A DNA stretch of 64,000 nucleotides from an uncultured Verrucomicrobia subdivision 3 bacterium (GCA_903872345.1 CAIQKM010000159.1:1-64000); one strand, 5' to 3'. Shown: positions 53,720 to 62,793, numbered from the stretch's first letter. Translations and numbers: made by a program. The notes: a model not told the origin generated them from the letters alone.

Positions 53720-54049
53720 ATGAAAAAGATACTCATTCTAGCAGCAGTGTTCGGTTTCGCGGCGGCTTACACGGCCGGTGCGGCGGAAGCCAAGGAAAAC
53801 TGGGACAATCTTTGCGCGAAGTGCCACGGGGCGGACGGCGCGGGCCAGACCAAGATGGGCGCCAAGCTCGGGTGCAAGGATTTCACCGACGCGAAAGTCC
53901 AGGCGGACATCAAGGACGACGCGGCGTTCAAGGCGTTGAAAGAAGGCCTGAAGAACGACGACGGCAAGACGCTGATGAAGCCGTTTGACGCGCTCTCCGA
54001 CGACGAGATCAAGGCGCTCGTGGCGTATGTCCACACGCTAAAGAAGTAA
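53720..54049 (+). CDS. Periplasmic monohaem cytochrome c (class I, c6-like)
   Basis: The ATG at 53720 (MKKILIL) begins a signal peptide ending GAAEA. An upstream ATG at 53708 adds only four residues. The mature protein is about 85 aa, with haem site CAKCH (residues 34-38) and a probable distal Met ligand in TLMKPF (about 85-90), followed by the usual C-terminal helix LSDDEIKALVAYVHTL. It would carry single electrons in the periplasm between the quinol-oxidising cytochromes downstream and an acceptor. It opens the eight-gene electron-transfer cluster, 110 nt before the next gene. Confidence 0.9.
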   Translation: MKKILILAAVFGFAAAYTAGAAEAKENWDNLCAKCHGADGAGQTKMGAKLGCKDFTDAKVQADIKDDAAFKALKEGLKNDDGKTLMKPFDALSDDEIKALVAYVHTLKK

Positions 54050-54159
54050 CCGTTTCGGTTGCCGGCCGGAATCAGTCCGGGCCCAATCTATCCTGGGCCG
54101 GGACGAAAGTTTCCCCACTGCCGGCCGGCAACCTTCCTTTTCCCAATTAATCCGCTGAC

Positions 54160-55620
54160 ATGAATAACGAACCTAAAAACTCCGCCCCGTCGCTCTTCCG
54201 AAACTGGATCAGTTTCGTGGGCCTGATCGTGGGCGTGGGCGCCCTCTTTTCCTTTTTGCTGCTGTTCACCCTGGACGCGCTGTCGAAATTTTCCAACCCG
54301 TATGTCAGCCTGCTGACGTACATGGGGGTGCCGGGTTTTCTGATCAGCGGCATTGCGCTCTTTCTGGGCGGGGCCTGGCTGGAACGCCGTCGCCGCACCA
54401 AGGGGGCGGGGATTTCGACGCTGCGGCTGGACTTGAACCGGCCGGGCGACCGCCGGGTGCTGATCACGTTCATTTCGGGCGGGGTGGTGTTTCTGCTGCT
54501 GTCGGCGGTGGGGTCGTACCATGCCTTTAATTTCACGGAGTCGCCGTCGTTCTGCGGCGAGGTCTGCCACAAGGTGATGAAGCCGGAGAAGGTGACGCAC
54601 GACCACGGTCCGCATGCGCGGGTGGCGTGCGTGGAATGTCACGTGGGCAAGGGTGTGTCATGGTTTGTAAAGTCGAAGATTTCGGGCTCGTACCAGTTGT
54701 ACTCGGTGGCGTTCAAAAAGTATCCCACGCCGATCGGCACGCCGATCAAGAACCTGCGTCCGTCGCGCGACACGTGCGAGGAATGCCACTGGCCGCAGCA
54801 ATTTGTGGGCAACCTGGACCGGACGTTCACCTATTACCAGAGCGATGCGACGAACACGCCGTATTCGATCCGGCTGCTGCTGAAGATTGGCGGGAGCGAT
54901 CCGACGCGCGGGCCGGTGGGCGGCATTCACTGGCACAATCTGCCGGGCAACAACGTGGAATATGTGGCGACGGACGCCGCGCGCCAGAAGATTCCCTGGG
55001 TGCGCGTGACGGACGCCACGGGCAAGGTGACGGTGTTCAAGGACAAGAATTTTACGAATGACGTGTCCCAGATGGAAATTCGCAAGATGGACTGCATGGA
55101 CTGCCACAACCGGCCGTCGCATCGCTATCTCTCGCCGGAGCGCGCGGTGAACCAGGCGATGGCGTTGAAGAAGATTGACCCGGGCATGCCGTGGATCAAG
55201 ACGAACGCGATGTATGCGCTGACCCGCACCTACACGAATGATGTGCAGGCGCAGGTGACCATCACGAATCTGCTGACGGCGCGGTACCCGAACGATCCGC
55301 GCCTGCCGGACGCGGTGGCGGCGGTGGAGCAGATTTACGCGGACAACTTCTTCCCGGAGATGAAGGCGAACTGGAGTTCGTATCCGGACAATGTGGGCCA
55401 CATGATCTGGCCGGGCTGTTTCCGCTGCCATGACGGCCAGCACAAGACCGAGGACCGCAAGCTGAGCATCAAGGCGAACGATTGCAACGCGTGCCATACC
55501 ATCCTGGCGCAGGGCGCGGGGGCGGAACTGGACAAGCTCGCGCCGGCGGGCCAGAAGTTCCTCCATCCGGGCGGCGACTACGACGGATCTTGCACTGACT
55601 GCCACAACGGCGGGCCGTAG
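54160..55620 (+). CDS. NapC/NirT-family heptahaem membrane cytochrome c (ImcH-like)
   Basis: The 486-aa protein has three membrane helices (about residues 16-40, 50-72 and 98-120) and a periplasmic multihaem domain. Haem sites in order are CGEVCH (a C-x3-C-H site), CVECH, CEECH, CMDCH, CFRCH, CNACH and CTDCH, seven in all. The first two lie in NapC/NirT-like sequence (FTESPSFCGEVCHKVMKP; HARVACVECHVGKG). Three helices, seven haems and a NapC-like start match Geobacter ImcH, which passes quinol electrons to the periplasm for high-potential extracellular acceptors. That equivalence is inferred. It is followed by a 15-bp inverted repeat and then the CbcL-like gene. Confidence 0.85.
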   Translation: MNNEPKNSAPSLFRNWISFVGLIVGVGALFSFLLLFTLDALSKFSNPYVSLLTYMGVPGFLISGIALFLGGAWLERRRRTKGAGISTLRLDLNRPGDRRVLITFISGGVVFLLLSAVGSYHAFNFTESPSFCGEVCHKVMKPEKVTHDHGPHARVACVECHVGKGVSWFVKSKISGSYQLYSVAFKKYPTPIGTPIKNLRPSRDTCEECHWPQQFVGNLDRTFTYYQSDATNTPYSIRLLLKIGGSDPTRGPVGGIHWHNLPGNNVEYVATDAARQKIPWVRVTDATGKVTVFKDKNFTNDVSQMEIRKMDCMDCHNRPSHRYLSPERAVNQAMALKKIDPGMPWIKTNAMYALTRTYTNDVQAQVTITNLLTARYPNDPRLPDAVAAVEQIYADNFFPEMKANWSSYPDNVGHMIWPGCFRCHDGQHKTEDRKLSIKANDCNACHTILAQGAGAELDKLAPAGQKFLHPGGDYDGSCTDCHNGGP

Positions 55621-55633
55621 TCAGATTCACTTC

Positions 55634-55690
55634 ACCGGTCCTTGCGCAGGCGATGCAGCTAAAAATGCCAAGCAATGCGCAAGGACCGGT
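55634..55690 (+). promoter_or_regulatory. Perfect 15-bp inverted repeat between the ImcH-like and CbcL-like genes
   Basis: accggtccttgcgca (55634-55648) and its exact complement (55676-55690) are separated by 27 nt and start 13 nt after the stop codon. There is no T-run, so this could be an mRNA stabiliser, a Rho-dependent or attenuating hairpin, or an operator. Confidence 0.65.
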
Positions 55691-55727
55691 AAGCAGCTTT
55701 CCCGGTTTCCCCCGATTGTGTGGGTGT

Positions 55728-57881
55728 ATGAGTTCCACTTACCAATCAAACAGACTGTCAGTTTTCCTGCTAATTTTGTCGGCAGTGCTTATCGGAAGCG
55801 TGCCGACGGCTTCGGCGGCTTCCCCGGCGACCAATGCGGCGCCCAAATTTGCCAGTTCGGATTGTCTCGATTGCCATACCGATCCGGCCAACAAGCGGAT
55901 GGTGAACGGCCATTCGGCCCCGCTGGCGCTGTTTCCCACGAACGGTTTTGCGGCGTCGGTGCATAGCGCGCTGGATTGCGTGGACTGCCATGACGGGATC
56001 AAGGAGCTGGTGCATGCCAAGATTCCGGCGCCGAACTGCGGCGGGTGCCATGACAAGGAACAGAAGCTTTACGAGACGAGCATCCACGGGATGAGCCATT
56101 CGATGGGGGCCTCGGGCGCGGCGCAATGCTGGGACTGCCACGGTTCGCACGAAATTCTGCCGGTGAAGAATACCGAGAGCCCGGTGTACAAGCTGAACCT
56201 GCCGGCCACGTGCGCGAAATGCCACAGCAACACGAATCTTACCAAGGAATACCAGATTGAATTTCCGGAGGCGGCGTCGCAGTACATGGACAGCATCCAC
56301 GGGCGGGCGCTGCTGAAGATGGGTTTGATCGTGGCGCCGTCGTGCAACGACTGCCATGGTTCGCATGCGATCAAACGCAATGTGGACCGGGATTCGCCCA
56401 TTAACCATATCAACGTGGCCAAGACCTGTGGGAAGTGCCATGTGAAGGTGGAGGGCATCTATAATAAGAGCGTGCACGGGCAGTTGCTGGTGAAGGGCGA
56501 CGGCCGGGGGCCGGTCTGCACGGACTGCCACAGCTCGCATCAGATCGAGCCGCCGAACAGCGGCCATTTCAAACAGCTTAGCGACGAGCGCTGCGGCAAG
56601 TGCCATCAGGACCGGCTGGAACATTACCGGGAGACGTATCACGGGAAGTCGATGGCGCTGGGCAAGCCGAATGTGGCGTCGGAAGTGGCGGCCTGTTATG
56701 ACTGCCACGGTTACCATGATGTGCTGCCGCCTTCCAATCCGGCCTCGCATCTTTCGGCCACGAACATTTTGGCGACGTGCCAGAAGTGTCATCCGGGCGC
56801 GACGGCGAAGTTCACGCAATTTCAGCCGCATGCGAATCCGATGGACCAGGTGCATTATCCGCTGCTGCACGTGGTGTTCCTGGCGATGACGGGCCTGTTG
56901 ATCGGCACGTTCAGCTTCTTCGGCCTGCACACGCTGTCGTGGCTGTTCCGCGCGGTGTACCTGTATATGCGGGACTCGAAGACGTTCCGCGAGGCGAAAT
57001 TCAAAACCCAGGACGATGACGAATGGTTCACGCGCTTTGTGCCGTTCGAACGGTTCCTGCATTTCCTGGTGGTGTCGAGCTTCCTGCTGCTGGTGGTCAC
57101 GGGCATGCCGCTGAAGTTCTATTACACGGACTGGGCGAAGGTGATCTTTGCGATCATTGGCGGACCGGAAACGGCGCGCATCCTGCACCGGTTTGGCGCG
57201 GTGATCACGTTCTTCTACTTCACGCTGCACCTGGTGTCGCTGACCGCCAAGGCGTGGCGCGGGCGCAAGAAACTGCACGGGGCGGATGGCAAGTTCACCT
57301 TCAAACAACTGTGGGCGGTGCTGTTCGGTCCGGACTCGATGTTCCCGAACTGGCAGGATTTGCGCGACCTGGTGGACCACAACAAATGGTTCTTCGGCAA
57401 GGGCCCGAAGCCGCAGTTTGACCGCTGGACGTATTGGGAGAAGTTCGATTACTTCGCGGTGTTCTGGGGCGTGGCGATCATCGGCATCTCGGGGCTGATC
57501 ATGTGGTTCCCGGAATTCTTCACGCGCTTCCTGCCGGGCTGGGCGATCAACATCGCGCTCATCCTGCATTCGGACGAGGCGCTGCTGGCGGCGGGATTCA
57601 TCTTCTCGATCCACTTTTTCAACACGCATTTCCGGATTGAGAAATTCCCGATGGACACGGTGATCTTCTCCGGCCGCGTCTCGAAAACGGAAATGTTGTA
57701 CGAGCGGAAACGCTGGTACGACCGCCTGGTGAAGGAGGGCCGTTTGGATGAGCACCGCGTGCGGGATGAATGGTTCCGCTGGAAAAACATTGCGCGGACG
57801 TTCGGCTACGTCGCCTTCGGCCTGGGCCTGGTGCTGCTGGGGCTGATCATCTATGCGATGACCTCGCGGCTGGGGCACTGA
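55728..57881 (+). CDS. Fusion of an 11-haem cytochrome c with a membrane cytochrome b (CbcL-like)
   Basis: A signal/anchor sequence is followed by eleven C-x-x-C-H sites (CLDCH, CVDCH, CGGCH, CWDCH, CAKCH, CNDCH, CGKCH, CTDCH, CGKCH, CYDCH, CQKCH; residues about 45-370). The C-terminal third has four to five helices with histidines placed as in HydC/FdnI diheme cytochromes b (FERFLHFLVV; RILHRFGAV and FTLHLVSL; IHFFNTHF). This architecture is that of Geobacter CbcL, a quinol oxidase for low-potential acceptors, with more c-haems than I recall for CbcL. The ATG at 55728 is preferred; the 55653 extension has no signal character. Confidence 0.85.
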   Translation: MSSTYQSNRLSVFLLILSAVLIGSVPTASAASPATNAAPKFASSDCLDCHTDPANKRMVNGHSAPLALFPTNGFAASVHSALDCVDCHDGIKELVHAKIPAPNCGGCHDKEQKLYETSIHGMSHSMGASGAAQCWDCHGSHEILPVKNTESPVYKLNLPATCAKCHSNTNLTKEYQIEFPEAASQYMDSIHGRALLKMGLIVAPSCNDCHGSHAIKRNVDRDSPINHINVAKTCGKCHVKVEGIYNKSVHGQLLVKGDGRGPVCTDCHSSHQIEPPNSGHFKQLSDERCGKCHQDRLEHYRETYHGKSMALGKPNVASEVAACYDCHGYHDVLPPSNPASHLSATNILATCQKCHPGATAKFTQFQPHANPMDQVHYPLLHVVFLAMTGLLIGTFSFFGLHTLSWLFRAVYLYMRDSKTFREAKFKTQDDDEWFTRFVPFERFLHFLVVSSFLLLVVTGMPLKFYYTDWAKVIFAIIGGPETARILHRFGAVITFFYFTLHLVSLTAKAWRGRKKLHGADGKFTFKQLWAVLFGPDSMFPNWQDLRDLVDHNKWFFGKGPKPQFDRWTYWEKFDYFAVFWGVAIIGISGLIMWFPEFFTRFLPGWAINIALILHSDEALLAAGFIFSIHFFNTHFRIEKFPMDTVIFSGRVSKTEMLYERKRWYDRLVKEGRLDEHRVRDEWFRWKNIARTFGYVAFGLGLVLLGLIIYAMTSRLGH

Positions 57882-58335
57882 GCGGTTTACCACAGCTATT
57901 CAAATGCGCAACGAAGCGATGAGGGAGAATCGAGGGTGGAAGGGGCATAGCCTGACGCTGATGCCAGTGGCTGAAGATATGAGCGCCACCTCACCCCGGC
58001 CCTCTCCCCCATTTATCAATGGCGGAGAGGGGGAAAAACCCGCCGTGCGATCACGCGGCGGCGGGCGGGCGGCGTTGGTGCCTTACGGGGCGGCGGCAAC
58101 TCGTGGCCGGGTAAACATCGGACTTTTCGCAGGCCGGCAACCGGCGGTTGAGATATGCACCAAAATTGGCGGAAATTGGCCGGATGTGGCGGGCGAAGCT
58201 GCAATAATTGTTAAGCCTTCCGCAAGGAATGGTGAGCAGGGTGGGGTGGGTAAATTTAGTCTACTCATGTCGAAAGTCCCACATCATTAGAAATTGTAGA
58301 TGTGGTTGCAAAATCAGGTTGGCCTTGGAATTGTT
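57882..58335. other. Intergenic region with a hairpin repeat, upstream of hemA
   Basis: The 454 nt hold no supported gene. The hairpin repeat at 57989-58036 lies inside. An AT-rich stretch just before hemA (58200-58335) may hold its promoter. Confidence 0.5.
57989..58036. repeat. CCTCACCCCGGCCCTCTCCCCC hairpin repeat, second copy
   Basis: The stem ccctctcc (58000-58007) pairs with ggagaggg (58024-58031). The unit matches 20193-20236 apart from the loop (atttatcaatggc). Confidence 0.7.
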
Positions 58336-59430
58336 ATGAAATTATTTGTTGCAGGACTGAGTTACAAGACGGCGCCGGTGGAATTGCGGGAGAAGCTGGC
58401 GGTGCACCGGTCACGGCTCCAATGCAGCGGCTGCCGCCTGAAATTGCGCGGCGGGCTTTCCGAGGTGGTGCTGCTTTCCACCTGCAACCGGGTGGAAATC
58501 TACGGCGTGACGGAACGCAGCAGCGCCAGCATTCCCCGGCTCTTTCAGGAACTGGCCGAAGACACGGGCCTGGATTTCACCCCCTACCTCTACGTGCACG
58601 AAGGGCTGGATGCGGCGAAGCACCTTTTCTCGGTGGCCAGCGGGCTGGACTCGCTGGTGATCGGCGAAACCGAAATTACGGGCCAGGTCAAGCACGCCTA
58701 TCAATCCGCCCAGGCGGCGAAGCTCACAGGCAAGCGGCTGAACCGGGCGTTCCAATCGGCGTTGCAGGTGGCCAAGCTGGTGCGCACGGAAACGGGCATC
58801 GGCCGCGGCGCGACCTCGGTGGGCAGCGTGGCCGTGGAACTGGCCGAAAAAGTTTTTGACGCCGACCTGAGCGAAAAGACGGTGATGATCATTGGCGCGG
58901 GCAAGATGGGCGAGGCCTGCGTGAAGCATCTGGCCAAGCGCGGCGCGAAGTCGGTGCTGGTTTCCAACCGTTCGCTGGAACGGGCGGAGAAGCTGGCGGC
59001 GGAATTTGGCGGCCGGGCGGTGGGGATGGGCGAATCCCGCCGGGCTTTGATTGCGGCGGACATCGTGGTGACCTCCACCAGTTCGCCGGACTATGTGCTG
59101 AAATCGGCGGACATCGCCGACATCCTGCCGGAGCGCGGGAACCGCCCGCTGATCCTGGTGGACATTGCGGTGCCGCGCGACGTGGATCCCGCGATTCAGC
59201 AACTCCCCAACGTTTTCCTCTACGACATTGACGATCTCGAAGCGATTGTGCGCGAGAACACCAAGCATCGCGAGCATGAGCTGGCCCGCTGCCAGGCGAT
59301 CATCGCCGGGCGCGCGGCGGAACTGCTCGCGAAAATCACCGCGGCCCCGGGCCGGCTGCCCGCGCCGCCGATCCCGGCCATGCCGGGCTGGCTGCAGCCG
59401 GAGCCCGCCGGGATGCTGGCGGCGGCGTAA
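58336..59430 (+). CDS. hemA: Glutamyl-tRNA reductase
   Basis: This is the first enzyme of C5 haem biosynthesis, reducing glutamyl-tRNA to glutamate-1-semialdehyde with NADPH. The ATG at 58336 gives MKLFVAGLSYKTAPVELRE. The catalytic Cys lies in LSTCNRVEIYG (about residues 46-56). GETEITGQVK and the Rossmann motif MIIGAGKMGEACVKHL (about 181-196) follow. The product is 364 aa. The C-terminal dimerisation domain is almost absent (the protein ends soon after EHELARCQAIIAG with a Pro-rich tail), where many homologues reach about 420 aa. Its place in the cytochrome cluster suggests coupling of haem supply to multihaem cytochrome production. Confidence 0.93.
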   Translation: MKLFVAGLSYKTAPVELREKLAVHRSRLQCSGCRLKLRGGLSEVVLLSTCNRVEIYGVTERSSASIPRLFQELAEDTGLDFTPYLYVHEGLDAAKHLFSVASGLDSLVIGETEITGQVKHAYQSAQAAKLTGKRLNRAFQSALQVAKLVRTETGIGRGATSVGSVAVELAEKVFDADLSEKTVMIIGAGKMGEACVKHLAKRGAKSVLVSNRSLERAEKLAAEFGGRAVGMGESRRALIAADIVVTSTSSPDYVLKSADIADILPERGNRPLILVDIAVPRDVDPAIQQLPNVFLYDIDDLEAIVRENTKHREHELARCQAIIAGRAAELLAKITAAPGRLPAPPIPAMPGWLQPEPAGMLAAA

Positions 59431-59574
59431 CGAGGATTTGCCACCATGCAAAACACACTTTCAACGAAAAATCGGGCCATGATCTCATTGCGCGATGTTT
59501 CGCTGGAATGGTCCGGCATCGGCCGGTGCCGGATACATATCAAAAAACAAACCAAGCACGTGCAGTAAACTAAT

Positions 59575-60294
59575 ATGAAAAAAATAACAACAGTCCTGGC
59601 CTTGGGGGCCGTGATGGCCTTTGTGTCATCCACCAGCAAGGCAAGCATCGTGGGCAGTGGCCACGATTTCACCTCCACCGGCGGCTACAGCGCCGTCACC
59701 AACCTCGGCGTCGCCACCTTCACCTGGGGCGGCGAAACCAACAAGTATCAAAACCCCTGCCAAGTGTGCCATATTCCGCACAAAGCGCAGGATCCCACGG
59801 TCTCCCACGCTCCGTTGTGGAACCACGCCCTTTCCGGCAACACCTATCTGACGTACGACAAGGCGGGCAGCGCCACGTTTAACGCCCTCGGTCTGTCGGT
59901 CTCGCTGGGTTCCTCCGTGGCCTGCTTGAGCTGCCATGACGGCTCGGTGGCCATCAATGAAACGGCCGGTTACACCGGCAAGGGTGCGACCAATGGCAAT
60001 GCCGGCGCGGCGGTGTTTGCGCCCAGCTTCGCGGTGGAAGCCATCGGTGGTACGGACCTGACCAAGATGCACCCAATCGGTGTGAGCTACACGGCGGCCG
60101 CTTCGGCTGATCCCGACCTGCAACCGGTCAGCGGCACGCTGATGCCGCGCATGTTGCAAGGCGCCACCAAGACGGTGGAATGCGCCTCCTGCCATGACAT
60201 TCACCGCACGATCGGTGCGTCCGCCACGGTCAGCCATGAGCTGATTGTGGATTTGAACGGCGGCCAGCTCTGCCTGACCTGCCATAACAAGTAA
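59575..60294 (+). CDS. Secreted tetrahaem cytochrome c
   Basis: A signal peptide (MKKITTVLALG... to SKAS) is followed by 215 residues with four C-x-x-C-H sites: CQVCH (with PCQVCHIPHKAQ), CLSCH (VACLSCHDGSVA), CASCH (CASCHDIHR) and CLTCH at the very end. The spacing and C-x-x-C-H-x-P/D-x-H contexts resemble doubled-CxxCH domain cytochromes. It probably shuttles electrons across the periplasm, or serves outside the cell. It starts 144 nt after hemA and is followed by a strong terminator, so the first part of the cluster may end here. Confidence 0.86.
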   Translation: MKKITTVLALGAVMAFVSSTSKASIVGSGHDFTSTGGYSAVTNLGVATFTWGGETNKYQNPCQVCHIPHKAQDPTVSHAPLWNHALSGNTYLTYDKAGSATFNALGLSVSLGSSVACLSCHDGSVAINETAGYTGKGATNGNAGAAVFAPSFAVEAIGGTDLTKMHPIGVSYTAAASADPDLQPVSGTLMPRMLQGATKTVECASCHDIHRTIGASATVSHELIVDLNGGQLCLTCHNK

Positions 60295-60316
60295 GCGTAA
60301 TCCGGCCTTGACGGCC

Positions 60317-60352
60317 AGCGAGGCTCCGGATTTCGGAGCCTCGCTTTTTTTT
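60317..60352 (+). terminator. Strong intrinsic terminator after the tetrahaem cytochrome
   Basis: A perfect 12-bp stem (agcgaggctccg/cggagcctcgct) with a 5-nt loop is followed by seven T. It separates the downstream lipoprotein/porin genes into their own transcript. Confidence 0.93.
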
Positions 60353-60518
60353 AAGCAGCGGGGGCGGTTATTCGGGTGATGGGGCGGATAAGCTAAAAAA
60401 TGCGAACACTAGGACAAAATACGTGTAGTTGGGCCAGGTGGTTTGGCGCAGACTGATGGCATGATTCACGGTGGCAACACCAAATAAACATACTCAAGAC
60501 AATCTTTTTTACCGACTT

Positions 60519-61610
60519 ATGAAAAACACCCCTCTCCTCCGAACGTTTTGCACCGTCTTGCTGACGGGCGCCGTCCTCGCCCTGGCGGCGGGGTGCGCGA
60601 GTTCGTCCAAAACCGCCAAAACCGCCTACTACTTCTTTCCCGCACCGCCGGATGAGCCGCATTTCCAGTATTTGACCTCCTTCAGTTCGGAGACGGATTT
60701 GAATGGCGCCGCGAACCGGTCGTTCGTGAGCTACCTGACGGGCGCGCAGACGCTGCGGCGGGAACTGGCCAAGCCTTATGGCATTGCGTCCCATGGCCAC
60801 ACGCTTTACATCTGCGACACGGAATTGGGTTCGGTGGTGCTGGTGGACATGCCGACCAAGCGGATGCGGGTGATGGCCGCCCAAGGCGAGGGGGCTTTGA
60901 AAATGCCGCTGAACCTGACGCTGGACACGGATGGCAACGCCTACGTGGCGGATTCGCTGCGCGACCAGGTGGTGATCTTTGACCGGTCGGAGAATTTTAC
61001 CGCTTCGCTGGGCAAGCTGGATGAAATGAAGCCGCGCGACGTGGCGGTGAGCGCGGATCGGATTTATGTGGCGGATTTGAAGGGGCATTGCGTGCGGGTA
61101 TTTGACAAAGTCACGCGCGCGCCCCTGTTCAGCATTCCGCGCGGCGACGACGCCAAGCAGCACTCGCGCCAAATTTTTACCCCCACGAACCTGGGTTTGG
61201 ATTCCAAGGGCCGGCTGTATGTGGGCGACACGGGGGCGTTTCGTGTGCAGGTTTATGATGCCGACGGCAAGTATCTGCGGTCGGTGGGCAGTTTCGGCGA
61301 CGGGCCGGGACAGTTTGCCCGGCTGAAGGGCATCGCCCTGGACCGGGAGGATCGTTTGTACACGGTGGACGCGATGTCGCAGGTGATCCAGGTATTTGAC
61401 GACCAGGGGCGGTTGCTGACGTGGTTTGCCGATCCGACCGCAGGCAAGGCTACCCAGAACCTGCCGGCCAAAGTCATGGTGGATTATGACGACGTGAGCG
61501 CTTTCGCGAGTTATGCCGCGCCCGGTTTCAAGATCGAGTACCTGGTGTTTGTCGTGAACCAACTGGGCCCGCACAAGGTGGGGGTCTATGGGTACGGCAG
61601 CAAAAAATAA
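60519..61610 (+). CDS. NHL/six-bladed beta-propeller lipoprotein
   Basis: The start at 60519 (MKNTPLLRTF) yields a signal peptide with lipobox LAAGC (Cys about residue 24). The body has NHL-like propeller repeats (PYGIASHGHTLYICDTELGSVVLVDM; LTLDTDGNAYVADSLRDQVVIFD; LGLDSKGRLYVGDTGAFRVQVYD; IALDREDRLYTVDAMSQVIQVFD). No haem site is present. NHL proteins are often found beside multihaem cytochrome and porin genes and may scaffold them. It lies 27 nt upstream of the 13-haem lipoprotein gene, so one transcript is likely. Confidence 0.85.
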   Translation: MKNTPLLRTFCTVLLTGAVLALAAGCASSSKTAKTAYYFFPAPPDEPHFQYLTSFSSETDLNGAANRSFVSYLTGAQTLRRELAKPYGIASHGHTLYICDTELGSVVLVDMPTKRMRVMAAQGEGALKMPLNLTLDTDGNAYVADSLRDQVVIFDRSENFTASLGKLDEMKPRDVAVSADRIYVADLKGHCVRVFDKVTRAPLFSIPRGDDAKQHSRQIFTPTNLGLDSKGRLYVGDTGAFRVQVYDADGKYLRSVGSFGDGPGQFARLKGIALDREDRLYTVDAMSQVIQVFDDQGRLLTWFADPTAGKATQNLPAKVMVDYDDVSAFASYAAPGFKIEYLVFVVNQLGPHKVGVYGYGSKK

Positions 61611-61637
61611 CCACCAACGGCTGCCACCACCAATATC

Positions 61638-62789
61638 ATGAAGCTAGACCGGCCTTATCAATGGTTCCTTGTTGCCGTCGCCGCCGCCGTGGTGTTGACG
61701 AGCGGTTGCAGCCAGGTAACCAAACGGAAGTGGCTGGTTTTTTTCTTCGATGGTGTGCCGGCGGAGGTGTCGGCCACCAACCGGGTGGCGACGGCGAACG
61801 CAGCGGGCAAAGGCGGGGCGGCCCCGGCGGCCCCGGCTCCCCAGCCGGTGCGGCCGAAGCCGCCGGAACCCAAACTGCATCCGCCCTACGCGGCCAACCA
61901 ATGCACCCGGTGCCATGAATCCACGTTTGCCATGCAATTGGTGAAGCCGGCACCCGGGCTGTGCTTCGATTGCCACAAGGATTTTTTGACGGGCCGCAAG
62001 GCGCAGCATCAGCCGGTGGCGAGCGGAGAATGCATGAGCTGTCATGATCCGCATCAGTCCACCAACCCCAAACTGCTGCTGAAAACCGGCACGGCGTTAT
62101 GCCTGACCTGCCATGACAATCCGCTGGAGGCGGGAAAATTTACCCACCAGGCGGTGGAAGCGGGCGAGTGCCTGGACTGCCATTCGCCGCACGCGACGAA
62201 TTTCAAGGGCTTGCTGATCAAATCGGTCAAGGACACCTGCGCCGACTGCCATGCCGACCTGACGGCCAAGAAAAAAGTAGTGCATCAGCCGGTGGGTGAT
62301 GGCGACTGCCTGGAATGCCATACGCCGCACGCCGGGAAGATCAAAGGTCTGTTGAAAAAGCCGGTGAAGGCCACCTGCGCGGACTGCCATGACGACATTC
62401 CGGGCAAGGGCATGAAGTCGGTGCACCAGCCGGTGGACGACGGCGACTGCCTGGCGTGTCACAATCCCCATGCGACGAACACCAAGGGGCTGGTCAAAAA
62501 GACCGCGCCGGCCCTGTGCTGGGATTGCCACGACAATTTTCTGGAGAAGGCAAAATTCAAACATGACGTGGTGGAAGATTGCACCTCGTGCCACAACCCG
62601 CACCAGGCGAAAGAAGCTGCACTGCTGCTGAAAAACGTGGTGAAACTCTGCGGCGACTGCCATGACGACAAGGACTTGCAAGCGGTGAAAGGCCACGCGG
62701 GCGCGGCGGGCAAGAGCTGCACCGTCTGTCACGATCCGCATGTTGGCACGGACAAGAACCTGCTAAAGCCGGCCGCCCGGCCCAAATAA
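61638..62789 (+). CDS. 13-haem lipoprotein cytochrome c (MtrA/DmsE-like repeats)
   Basis: Lipobox LTSGC (Cys about residue 24) ends the signal peptide. An Ala/Pro-rich linker (about 48-80) leads to a chain of thirteen C-x-x-C-H sites over 290 residues: CTRCH, CFDCH, CMSCH, CLTCH, CLDCH, CADCH, CLECH, CADCH, CLACH, CWDCH, CTSCH, CGDCH, CTVCH. They form paired units (GECxxCHxPHAT, then xxxCxxCHD) with a conserved His in H-Q-P-V before each pair, as in MtrA/DmsE decahaem wires that sit inside an outer-membrane barrel. The barrel gene follows after 4 nt. It could lie on either face of the outer membrane. Confidence 0.88.
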   Translation: MKLDRPYQWFLVAVAAAVVLTSGCSQVTKRKWLVFFFDGVPAEVSATNRVATANAAGKGGAAPAAPAPQPVRPKPPEPKLHPPYAANQCTRCHESTFAMQLVKPAPGLCFDCHKDFLTGRKAQHQPVASGECMSCHDPHQSTNPKLLLKTGTALCLTCHDNPLEAGKFTHQAVEAGECLDCHSPHATNFKGLLIKSVKDTCADCHADLTAKKKVVHQPVGDGDCLECHTPHAGKIKGLLKKPVKATCADCHDDIPGKGMKSVHQPVDDGDCLACHNPHATNTKGLVKKTAPALCWDCHDNFLEKAKFKHDVVEDCTSCHNPHQAKEAALLLKNVVKLCGDCHDDKDLQAVKGHAGAAGKSCTVCHDPHVGTDKNLLKPAARPK

Positions 62790-62793
62790 AGCC

